From positions 1,116,001 to 1,180,000 of the forward strand of contig JAPDFW010000063.1 of NCBI GenBank assembly GCA_028826165.1: DNA of 64,000 nt, written 5' to 3'. The stretch is from Anaeramoeba ignava. Its lineage: Eukaryota; Metamonada; Anaeramoebidae. The translations under genes and the position numbers were made by a program. Shown here one piece after another: positions 52,812 through 61,898 of this stretch (position 1 is its first letter; each line of letters begins with the position of its first letter). The notes beneath the pieces were generated by a model. That model did not search any database, had not been told where the DNA came from, and saw only the letters and a program-made list of their open reading frames with translations.

Positions 52812-54795
52812 ATGCCAACAAAAAAATCCAAATTAAAATCCAAATCAAAATCGCAAAATAATAATAAAAATAAAAATAAAAATAAAAATAAAAATAAAAA
52901 AGAAAATTCAAAAACAAAAAAATTAACGAAAAAAAATAACAAAGAAATAAAACATAACAAAACACATATAATAAAATGTGTTTGTAAAAAAAATAAAAGT
53001 TCAGGAAAAATGATTGAATGTGAAAAATGTTTAACTTGGCAACATTTTAAATGTGTGAATATAAATCCAAACAACATTCCAAAACATTATTATTGTCCAA
53101 GATGCGAATTTAGAAAAATCAAGTGTGATTGCAATAATGTGTGTTATTTATTTATCAATATTTTCTGAAAAGAAAAGATGAAACTTCTTTTTTCTTAATT
53201 CTTTTTATTTTTCTTTTTTTCTTGAAAAAAAAACAAAAACAAAAATTGATTCATCTTCTTTATTTATTCAAAAAGAATTCTGATTATTCAAAGGATTTAA
53301 TTTTATGTCCAACTTGTGGATTTTATCAACATAAAGAATGTGCAAAAAAAAATTTACCTTCAGATCAAAAAAAATTACCAAAAAATTATATTTGTTCTTT
53401 TTGTCAAAAAAAGCAAAGAGAGAAGATCAATGGAAAAAATTTTTACAAGAAAAATCTAAAGTGAAGGAGTTTAAAAAAAAAGAGAAACAAAAAGAAAAAC
53501 AAAAGGAAAAAAAAAGGAAGGATTTTTCCAATTCATCATTAAATAATGAAAACTCTAATTTAGAACAAATTAAAAAGCAAAAAACAGAAAATGAAAAAAG
53601 TGGAAATTCAACTCCATCTCAAAATGATAATCAACAAAATAATCCAGGAAATTTATTAACACCCAAAATGATGGGGAAGAAATTGTGGAAACAAAATTTA
53701 GAAAATAACGAAGAAAATCAAAATCAAAATGAAAATTCAAATTTAAATTTAAATCAAAATGAAATTCAAAATGAAATTCAAAATCAAAATCAAAATCAAA
53801 ATCAAAATCAAAATCAAAATCAAAATCAAAATCAAAATCAAGAACATAGAACAAGTATAATGTCCAAAATAACGGATGCTCCAAATTATCATATTTTTCA
53901 AAATCAAAATCCATATTTACAATCAAATATAAATCCTCATTTAAGAATTGATTTACAACAATTTCATCCTCAAAATCAATTCAGGGAACACAATTATCAA
54001 GAACACTTAATCCAAAAACCACAAATGATTCACCCAATAAATTATGATCAGACTATTAAATTTGATTATGATCACAAAAATTTAAAAGCATTTGGAAGAT
54101 CATTTTCTGATGATGAAAAATTGATTCCAAACATTCATCCTCAACCAAGAATACCTGTATATTATCACAGAGAAAATCATTCTTCTTTTCGAGAAAATCA
54201 ATTTAATCCACATTCTCATTTCAATTATGATATCCCACAACATATGTATTCGGAGAAACAATATCAATATTCCTATAATGATCATTCAATAGAATATCAA
54301 GAAAAAAATCAAATGAATCCTCAAAATTTTATCCATCATCCACAAAACATCAACCGATTTCCACAAAATTATCAAAAATATTCAAGAAAAATAAACGATC
54401 AAAATTCATACCAATTAAAACATCAAATGCTTTCGCCTTTATCACAAAAAAAAGCATCGCCAATAAATACTTCTCCTCGAACTTATTCTCAAAATTATCA
54501 TCGTTCACATTCACCAGAAGATTATTCACCAAGAGATTATTCACCAAGAGATTATTCACCAAGAGATTATTCACCAAGAAAACATTCACATTCACATTCA
54601 CATTCACATTCACACTCACATTCACATTCACATTCACATAATGAATTTACTGATTCAAATATTTCTCATTCTCATCAAAATTATCATAATTCAATTCCTG
54701 AAATACAAAGATTCCCAAAAGAAACTGCTGATACTCTAGAAATTCAAATTAGAACAAATGTTCAATTTCTTAAATCTTCTGATAAAAAAATTTAA
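52812..54795 (+). CDS. Double PHD-finger protein with Asn-Gln, YSPRD and His-Ser repeats (one frame break)
   Basis: Exon 1 is 52812-53138 and exon 2 starts at 53276. Residues 1-55 are Lys/Asn-rich. PHD 1 is CVCKKNKSSGKMIECEKCLTWQHFKCVN to YYCPRCEF, with the usual Trp before His. PHD 2 is split by the intron: KCDCNN, then ILCPTCGFYQHKEC to YICSFCQKK. After PHD 2 the frame breaks at TGTCAAAAAAAGC (53399-53411): seven As where eight would continue as KREDQWKKFLQEKSKVKEF into the long second frame (to 54795). The tail is Asn-Gln rich, then Pro/Tyr/His-rich, with YSPRD repeated four times, a run of His-Ser dipeptides, and a short end. PHD fingers read histone tails, often H3K4me3, and His repeats can favour nuclear speckles. 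No catalytic domain is seen. Confidence 0.82.
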
Positions 54796-54879
54796 ATTTT
54801 TCTTTCCAAAAAAAAAACAAAAAACAAGACAAAGAAATGATTTACTTTTTTATTTCTTTTTTTTCTTACAAAAAAAAAT

Positions 54880-56982
54880 TTATAACATTTTCCTTTTAAG
54901 TTGACAATTAACAGTTGGACTTGTTCGAATATTATTTTGATGTTCAAAATTTTCAAAATTAAGTTCATTTTTATGATCCTCAAAAAAATATTGAATTTGA
55001 GAAGGAGATTTTGTTGTGATAATTTGAGATATTTTTTCCCAATCATTTCCAAATCGAGATATCAAAGAGACGAGTATTTGTTTTTCTTGATGATTCCATA
55101 ATTCCTCGAGTGGTTTTTCTTTTGAAAAATTATCAGATATTGATGATTTGTTATTATCATTTGCAATATCAGGATTTTGTTTATTTGGATTTTGATTTTT
55201 ATCCATTTGAGTTTGATTTTGTAATATTTGGAAAATATTCGATGATTTGAAGTTTTCAAGACTTGGATCTGTTTTTTGATCAAGAAAAAAAGATGGAGAA
55301 AGATTATTAGCATTATTCTTATTAGCATCAATATTAAAATCTATTTTATTTAGGGGTTTTTTGGGGTGATCTAACAAAAAAGTTTTTCGAAGAATTCTTT
55401 GATTGAATTGTTTCATTTTTCTTTGGAATTCGGGATTTTTTTTGTTTATATAATAAAAATGTATTGCATCACTAATTGATTTATCTGGAATATTTCGAGC
55501 AATTTCTTGAAAATTTTTTGGATGTTTTGTCCATCTAAAATTAAAAATCAAAATTAAATTAAAAATCAAAATGTAAATCAAATTTAGTGAAAAAAATTTA
55601 CACAAGAAAAAAGATATTCCTTTCTTCTTCTGTCCACTTTTTAGAAGAATATTGTTTGATATGTTCATCTTTTGGATTTTTTACTAATTGGTTCATGTTG
55701 TTAAATCTTTTGAATTTATAATCAAAAGGTTCGAGATTCATCATTGGAACTGGTGCTGATTTTTTGAGATAATATGATAATGGATGATTATGAGATCTTG
55801 TTTTCAAACTGTTCCTTTTTTTTTTCTATTAGAAGAAAAAAAATTTAAACAAAATTTAAATGTTGATTTGAGCAAATATTAATTTTTGGCAAGAATTACA
55901 ATAGGATTGTCTTTTTCTTTAAATTGAGTTTTTTGAGAAAATTTTTCTTCTTGCTGAAAATATTCAGTCACAATTTCATTTTGAAATATTTGATTGGATA
56001 ATTTTGTTTTGAGAATTTCATGTTGCAAAAAATCATAATTATTTTCAAAAAAATTAACAGTTTTTTGATAAGATCTTAATGTTTTTGGTTCTCCTAAAAT
56101 TTCCTATAATTTTTCATTTACAAAAAAAAATTTATTAAATGAGAATTTACTCTAAATAATTTTTCTTAATTAAAAATCTGATTTGTGAAAATTTACTTTA
56201 GCTCCTTTTTGAAATTTTTGATGATTTTTTTCTTGTTCTTCAACTCTATGATGATTTTCAGAAAAAATTCGAGAAACATTTCCAATTGAACATAAACAAT
56301 TTTTTGGTTTAGTTTGTTGACAAATTTCTTGGACATAATTTAATAATTTTTGAGTTGATGAAATTTGAGAATCAAGTTTTGTGATTGTATTTAGAACTTG
56401 ATTTGCAGTAGGAAGTTGAGGGGAAAAACCTGATTTTTTAATTTCATTTTGATATTGATATTGATTTTGATTTTGATTTTGATTTTGATATTGATTTTGA
56501 TTTTGATATTGATTTTTAATTTCATTTTGATTTTGATATTGATTTTGATTTTGATTTTGATTTAGATTTTGATTTTCAATTTCAATTTGATTTTCATTTT
56601 GATTTTGATTTTCATTTTGATTTTGATTTAGAATTTGATTTTGATTTTCATTTTGAATTTGATATTGATTTTGATTTTGATTTAGATTTTGATTTTGATA
56701 TTCATTTTCATTTTTAATTTGATTTTCATTTTGATTTTGATTTTGATTTTGATATTGATTTTGATTTGGAATTTTTGAATTATTCAATCTTCCTAAATTT
56801 CGAAAATAAAATTCGTTTTCTAATTGTTTAATTGTTTCATTAATTGAGGGATTTTTTAGATTTGTTGAAGTTGAAAAATTTGAAGATTTAGGAAGATGTG
56901 AATTGGAAGAAAATTGAAAAGGATTTATTTTTGATGTAGATTGTCGTCTATTTGGAGGTGGAAGATAAAATAATTGATTCAT
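54880..56982 (-). CDS. NCoR/SMRT-type corepressor with two SANT domains, four exons
   Basis: Exons 56982-56197, 56103-55900, 55825-55602 and 55534-54880 join in phase (GT-AG) to give 622 residues. Order: Pro/Arg start (MNQLFYLPPPNRR), Asn-Gln tract (about 73-185), a short coiled coil ANQVLNTITKLDSQISSTQK placed like the N-CoR GPS2-binding coil, a helical block IFSENHHRVEEQEKNHQKF that continues into exon 2, PVPMMNLEPFDYKFKRFNNM (compare the pre-SANT segment of N-CoR), SANT1 from KKWTEEERNIFF to HPKNFQEIARNIPDKSISDA and FYYINKKN, and SANT2 LWNHQEKQILVSLISRFGND to SPSQIQYFFEDHK. N-CoR SANT1 activates HDAC3 and contacts inositol phosphate; SANT2 reads histones. Yeast Snt1 is the nearest fungal form. 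REST/CoREST or MIER proteins are less likely because of the coil and pre-SANT segments. Confidence 0.85.
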
Positions 56983-57320
56983 AAAATAAATTTAAAAAAA
57001 AAAAAAAATGAAAATGAAAATGAAAATGAAGAAAGAAATTGAAGAAAAAAAAAATTCACAAAAATGAAAAGAGCTTTTTATTTGTTGTTATTATTTTAAA
57101 AAGAATTAAATTTCTAACAAAATATTTGTTGTTCTCTATTTTTAAATCTAAAATTTTTGAGTGAAATCGTTTCTAAAAAAAAAATATTTTGTTGTTTTTT
57201 TTTGTTATTTTTTTTTAAATTGGAGTAATAAATACTATTTTTGAATCATCTGGAAAAAAATATTTTTTTATTAAATTGTGTTTTTTTTTTCATTTTTTCC
57301 TTTCAAAATAATTAAAGAAA
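56983..57320. promoter_or_regulatory. 338-bp divergent promoter between the corepressor (-) and RCC1-BTB copy C (+)
   Basis: An (AAAATG)4 cluster near 57004-57032 faces the minus gene. TTTTTTTTTTCATTTTTTCC at 57281-57300 faces copy C, 20-30 bp before its ATG. The middle is AT-rich with no gene. Confidence 0.45.
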
Positions 57321-59072
57321 ATGAATGATATTTGGTTTTTTGGTGAATTTTTTAGAAGAAAAAAACAAAATCAATACAAAGAAATTTACTTAAAACCAAT
57401 TCAATTTAAATTTAAAAATGAAAATGAAAATGAAAATGAAAAACAAATTAAACAAATTGCAACTTGTTATGATGCAACAATTTTCCTTTTTAAAAATGGA
57501 AAAGCAATAAAATATTTAAGAAATTCTGAAAAAAAACCTGAAAAAATCCCAATCCGAAATATTAAAAAAATTTCTGTAAATAGTTTTGTAATAGGAATAC
57601 TAACTGTAGAAGGGAATGTATTTGTGAGAGGAGAATATATGAATCTACAAAATCCAGATGAATTTATCAATATTTCATCATTAATTGAAGATACAAATGA
57701 TAGAATAATTGAAGATGTTATTTGTGGATTCAGTTCAATTTATTTATTAACTTCAAATGAAAACGTTTATGTTTTTGGTGATATTTTTTTTTTCCAAAAT
57801 TTTTATGATATGGACGAACCAGAAGAAAAACCAATTTTAATGATGAAAAATGTTTCTAAAATGTTTTCAGGAAATTCTTCAAGTTCTGTTTTTTTTTTGA
57901 ATTCAAATCAAGAATTATTTGCATTTGGAAAAAATAACAATCATCAACTTGGATTAGGAAATGCAATATCCACACCAGAAGTCAAAAAACCAACAAAAGT
58001 CCAAAATATTCCAAAAGGTAAAATAATTGATATCAAACCTGGTTTTGAACATTCAATTATGCTGATTGCAAATGATGATGTAAATCCAAAAAGAACACTT
58101 TATTCATGTGGAAATTATAAATTTAATGGAATTGGAGAAAATCAAACAGAGTTTACCAAAGTTGATTTGATATATGATATTGTTGAAATTTCTTGTGGGA
58201 ATTCTCATACTTTGGTTTTTACTTCAAATAAACAATTATTTGGGTTTGGGGAGAATGTAAACAATCAATTATCTAATAGCGAAATTGGTAGATTTTTTAC
58301 TCCTTTTCGAATTGAACTTCCCAAATTAAGGTTTAATGAAGATATTTCTCATTATCATATTTCTTGTGGGCATAATAATTCCTTCTTTTATTATTCTCCT
58401 TTCCTTTCTCCTTTTTCCAATCTTGAAGAAGATTTGATAAAACTATTTGAAAGAAAAGAATTTTGTGATATTTCATTTAAAACCAAAAATGGAGAAATAA
58501 TTGAAGCTCATAAATTAATATTGAAATATAGATTAAATCAAAATCAAAATGAAATTGAAAAACTTAAAGAATTCATTTCAAATAAATCAATTAAAGAATC
58601 AAATCAAATATTTGAAATGATTTATTCAAACAGAATAATAAATCCAAAATTATATTCTGAAATTAAAAAAATTATAAATTCAAATGAAAAAATTGAAGAA
58701 ACAATTAAAAGAATTTATTTAAATGAAAATGAAAATGAAAATGAAAAAGATTTTATAATTGAAAGAAAAGAAAAACAATATAAATTTCCAAAATTAATAT
58801 TAATAATGAGAAGTGAATTATATCGAGGAATGTTTTTATCTGTAACAAATGATACTTCTAATAAAGTTAGAGATTATAGTGAATTAAGTAATAAATCATT
58901 TCAAATAATTGAATATTGGATTTATTCAAATCAAATTAAAAATGAAATTCAAATTACACAAGAAATTATTAATGAATTAGAAAGAGGAATTGATTATTTT
59001 CAATTAAATCAAACAAATCCAAATTTATTTGATTTATTAATTAACAAATTTAATAATCAAAATCAATATTAA
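57321..59072 (+). CDS. RCC1-repeat/BTB protein (IBtk-like family, copy C)
   Basis: A 583-residue intronless paralog of copies A, B and D, and the most divergent at the N-terminus (MNDIWFFGEFFRRKK rather than MNEILFFG). RCC1-type units include LFAFGKNNNHQLGLGN, LYSCGNYKFNGIGE and LFGFGENVNNQLSN, but the unit at about residue 155 has lost its glycines (VYVFGDIFFFQNFYDMDE), suggesting decay of one blade. The BTB module (LFERKEFCDISFKTKNGEII), helical spacer and second BTB-like module (KFPKLILIMRSELYRGMFLS) are well kept and nearly identical to copy D. The C-terminal half therefore looks more constrained, or recently converted. Substrate-adaptor or scaffold function is inferred from the family. 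Confidence 0.87.
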   Translation: MNDIWFFGEFFRRKKQNQYKEIYLKPIQFKFKNENENENEKQIKQIATCYDATIFLFKNGKAIKYLRNSEKKPEKIPIRNIKKISVNSFVIGILTVEGNVFVRGEYMNLQNPDEFINISSLIEDTNDRIIEDVICGFSSIYLLTSNENVYVFGDIFFFQNFYDMDEPEEKPILMMKNVSKMFSGNSSSSVFFLNSNQELFAFGKNNNHQLGLGNAISTPEVKKPTKVQNIPKGKIIDIKPGFEHSIMLIANDDVNPKRTLYSCGNYKFNGIGENQTEFTKVDLIYDIVEISCGNSHTLVFTSNKQLFGFGENVNNQLSNSEIGRFFTPFRIELPKLRFNEDISHYHISCGHNNSFFYYSPFLSPFSNLEEDLIKLFERKEFCDISFKTKNGEIIEAHKLILKYRLNQNQNEIEKLKEFISNKSIKESNQIFEMIYSNRIINPKLYSEIKKIINSNEKIEETIKRIYLNENENENEKDFIIERKEKQYKFPKLILIMRSELYRGMFLSVTNDTSNKVRDYSELSNKSFQIIEYWIYSNQIKNEIQITQEIINELERGIDYFQLNQTNPNLFDLLINKFNNQNQY

Positions 59073-59252
59073 AATTAAAATTAAAATTAAAATTAAAATT
59101 AAAATTAAAATTAAAATTAAAATTAAAATTAAAATTAAAATTAAAATTAAAATTAAAATTAAAATTAAAATTAAAATCAAAATTAAAATTAAAATTAAAA
59201 TTAAAATTAAAATTAAAATTAAAATTAAAATTAAAATTAAAATTAAAATTAA
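59071..59252. repeat. (AAAATT)n spacer between RCC1-BTB copies C and D
   Basis: A near-perfect AAAATT hexamer array starts in the stop codon of copy C (TATTAAAATTAAAATT) and ends just before the CATTTTT elements upstream of copy D. It has the same unit, and the same orientation relative to the genes, as the spacer between copies B and A. Confidence 0.95.
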
Positions 59253-59300
59253 ATTCCAAAAATCATTTTTTCATTTTTTTCATTTTTTTTCTTTTCAAAA

Positions 59301-61112
59301 ATGAATGAAATTTTATTTTTTGGTTTAAATGACAAACCAATTCTTTTAAAAAATGAAGCAAATGAAATAAAAAAACCAATTCAATTTAAATTTGAAAATG
59401 AAAATGAAAATGAAAATGAAAAACAAATTAAACAAATTTCATCAAGTTTTTTTTCAACAATTTTCCTTTTTGAAAATGGAAAAGCAATAGAATATTTAAA
59501 TGAAGATATGTATGGAGATGGAGATCTATATGAAGACGAAGATGAAAATGAAAATAATTCAAATCAAAATCCTGAAAAAATCCAAATTGAAGAAAATATT
59601 CAAAAAGTAACTGTTGGTCATGAAGATGAAGCTATTTTAACAATAGAAGGAAATGTATTTGCCAAAGGAAAAGAAATTAATTCAAAAAATCCAAAAGAAT
59701 TTATCAATATTTCATCATTAATTGAAGATACAAATGATAGAATAATTGAAGATATTGTTTCTGGAAATAGTTCAATTTACTTATTAACTTCAAATCAAAA
59801 TGTTTATGGAATTGGTGATAATCAATATGACCAACTTGGTTTTGATTCTGAAACACTTGAAAAAACAGAAAAACCAATTTTAATGATGAAAAATGTTTCT
59901 AAAATATTTTCAGGAAGTTCTTCATATCATGTTTTTCTTTTAAATTCAAATCAAGAATTATTTGGATATGGATTCAATTATCATGGTCAAGTTGGATTAG
60001 GAGAATCAAGAAAAAAAGAAACAAAAATCCAAAATATTCCAAAAGGTAAAATAATTGATATTAAATGTGGGCTTGACCATTCAATAATGTTGATTGAAAA
60101 TCAAAATCAAAATCCAAAAAGAAAACTTTATTCATGTGGATATTCTGAATATAATGGACTTGGCAAAGATGAAAATACTTATGAATTTACTGAAATCAAA
60201 TCATCTTTATTTGAAAATGATGATGATATTATTGATATTTCTGTTGGATGTTATCATACTTTGATTTTAACTTCCAATTCAAAATTAATAGGATTTGGAT
60301 ATAATTATTATGGTCAATTAGGAACTGAAGATAAAGAAAATCAATTAATTCCAATTCAAATTGAACTTCCTAAATTAAGATTTAATGAAGATATTTCCAA
60401 TTATCATGTTTCTTGTGGATATCATAGATCATTTCTTTATTATTCTCCTCCTTCTTTTTCCAATCTTGAAGAAGATTTGATAAAACTATTTAAAAGAAAA
60501 GAATTTTGTAATATTTCATTTAAAACCAAAAATGGAGAAATAATTGAAGCTCATAAATTAATATTGAAATATAGATTAAATCAAAATCAAAATGAAATTG
60601 AAAAACTTCAAGAAATTATTTCAAAAAAATCAATTAAAGAATCAAATCAAATATTTGAAATGATTTATTCAAACAGAATAATAAATCCAGAATTATATTC
60701 TGAAATTAAAAAAATTATAAATTTAAATGAAAAAATTGAAGAAACAATGAAAAGAATTTATTTAAATGAAAATGAAAATGAAAATGAAAAAGATTTTATA
60801 ATTGAAAGAAAAGAAAAACAATATAAATTTCCAAAATTAATATTAATAATGAGAAGTGAATTATATCGAGGAATGTTTTTATCTGTAACAAATGATACTT
60901 CTAATAAAGTTACAGATTATAGTGAATTAAGTAATAAATCATTTCAAATATTTGAATATTGGATTTATTCAAATCAAATTAAAGAAGAAATTCAAATTAC
61001 ACAAGAAATAATTAATGAATTAGAAACTGGAATTGATTATTTTCAATTAAACCAAACAAATCCAAATTTATTTGATTTATTAATTAACAAATTTAATAAT
61101 CAAAATCAATAA
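59301..61112 (+). CDS. RCC1-repeat/BTB protein (IBtk-like family, copy D)
   Basis: A 603-residue intronless paralog. RCC1 blades are well formed: VYGIGDNQYDQLGFDSE, LFGYGFNYHGQVGLG, LYSCGYSEYNGLGK and LIGFGYNYYGQLGTED. An acidic insertion (MYGDGDLYEDEDENEN, about residues 73-90) is unique to this copy. The FDSETL unit is shared with copy B, so B and D may be the closest relatives in the propeller. The BTB module, spacer and second BTB-like module match copy C almost residue for residue (KDFIIERKEKQYKFPKLIL, GMFLSVTNDTSNKV). Three CATTTTTT elements lie 20-37 bp upstream of the ATG. Role as in the other copies. Confidence 0.9.
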   Translation: MNEILFFGLNDKPILLKNEANEIKKPIQFKFENENENENEKQIKQISSSFFSTIFLFENGKAIEYLNEDMYGDGDLYEDEDENENNSNQNPEKIQIEENIQKVTVGHEDEAILTIEGNVFAKGKEINSKNPKEFINISSLIEDTNDRIIEDIVSGNSSIYLLTSNQNVYGIGDNQYDQLGFDSETLEKTEKPILMMKNVSKIFSGSSSYHVFLLNSNQELFGYGFNYHGQVGLGESRKKETKIQNIPKGKIIDIKCGLDHSIMLIENQNQNPKRKLYSCGYSEYNGLGKDENTYEFTEIKSSLFENDDDIIDISVGCYHTLILTSNSKLIGFGYNYYGQLGTEDKENQLIPIQIELPKLRFNEDISNYHVSCGYHRSFLYYSPPSFSNLEEDLIKLFKRKEFCNISFKTKNGEIIEAHKLILKYRLNQNQNEIEKLQEIISKKSIKESNQIFEMIYSNRIINPELYSEIKKIINLNEKIEETMKRIYLNENENENEKDFIIERKEKQYKFPKLILIMRSELYRGMFLSVTNDTSNKVTDYSELSNKSFQIFEYWIYSNQIKEEIQITQEIINELETGIDYFQLNQTNPNLFDLLINKFNNQNQ

Positions 61113-61530
61113 AAAATAAGAATAGGTTTAATTTAATATTTAATTTATAAATTAATTTAAAAATATAATTTAATATTTAATTTTATTATTAAAATAATAA
61201 TTTATTGTTTTAGATTTAAATATTTTATTATTTAAATATTTAACATATAAATATAAAAAATAAGAATAGATTTAATTTAATATTTAATTTATAAATTAAT
61301 TTAAAAATATAATTTAATATTTAATTTTATTATTAAAATAATAATTTAATGTTTTAGATTTAATTATTTTATTATTTAAATATTTAGCATATAAATATAA
61401 AAAATGAAAATAGATTTAATTTAATATTTAATTTAATATTTAATTTAAAAATATAATTTAATATTTAATTTTATTATTAAAATAATAATTTAATGTTTTA
61501 GATTTAAATATTTTATTATTTAAAAATATT
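61111..61530. repeat. ~144-bp tandem repeat, almost three copies, 3' of copy D
   Basis: The segment AATAGRTTTAATTTAATATT recurs at about 61121, 61265 and 61409 (144-bp steps). Each unit continues with AAAAATATAATTTAATATTT and AATAATTTAATGTTTTAGAT. The third copy has lost about 15 bp and fades at 61530. It is non-coding. Confidence 0.88.
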
Positions 61531-61898
61531 TTGAAAATTGATTTTTGAAATTAAAATTTTATCTTTTTTTTGAATTAAATTGAATTAATATTAATTTGGA
61601 AATTTGTTTTTAAATTTAAATTTATTAATAATTTTTAAATTCAAAAAAAAAAATTAAATTAAAAATTAAATTAAAATAATTTTTCCTTTTTTTTTAATAA
61701 AAAATTAATAAAAAATAATAATAATTTTTTATTAATAAATTAATTTAAAATAATAAATTAAAAAGAAAATTAAATTAATTATTAATTTAAATTTATTCTT
61801 ATTTTTTATATTTTTATTTTTTTTTTAAATTTAAAATCCACTTTTTATTCATTTTTTTTCAATTTTTTTTTTCATTTTTTTCCTTTTTAAAAACAAAA
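61531..61898. other. Upstream region of the BTB-TLDc gene
   Basis: AT-rich sequence of 368 bp with TAATTTAAAAT-type stretches and, close to the gene, ATTCATTTTTTTTC (about 61846) and TTTTTTTTCATTTTTTTCC (about 61865-61883), 16-50 bp before the ATG. No gene is seen. Confidence 0.5.
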
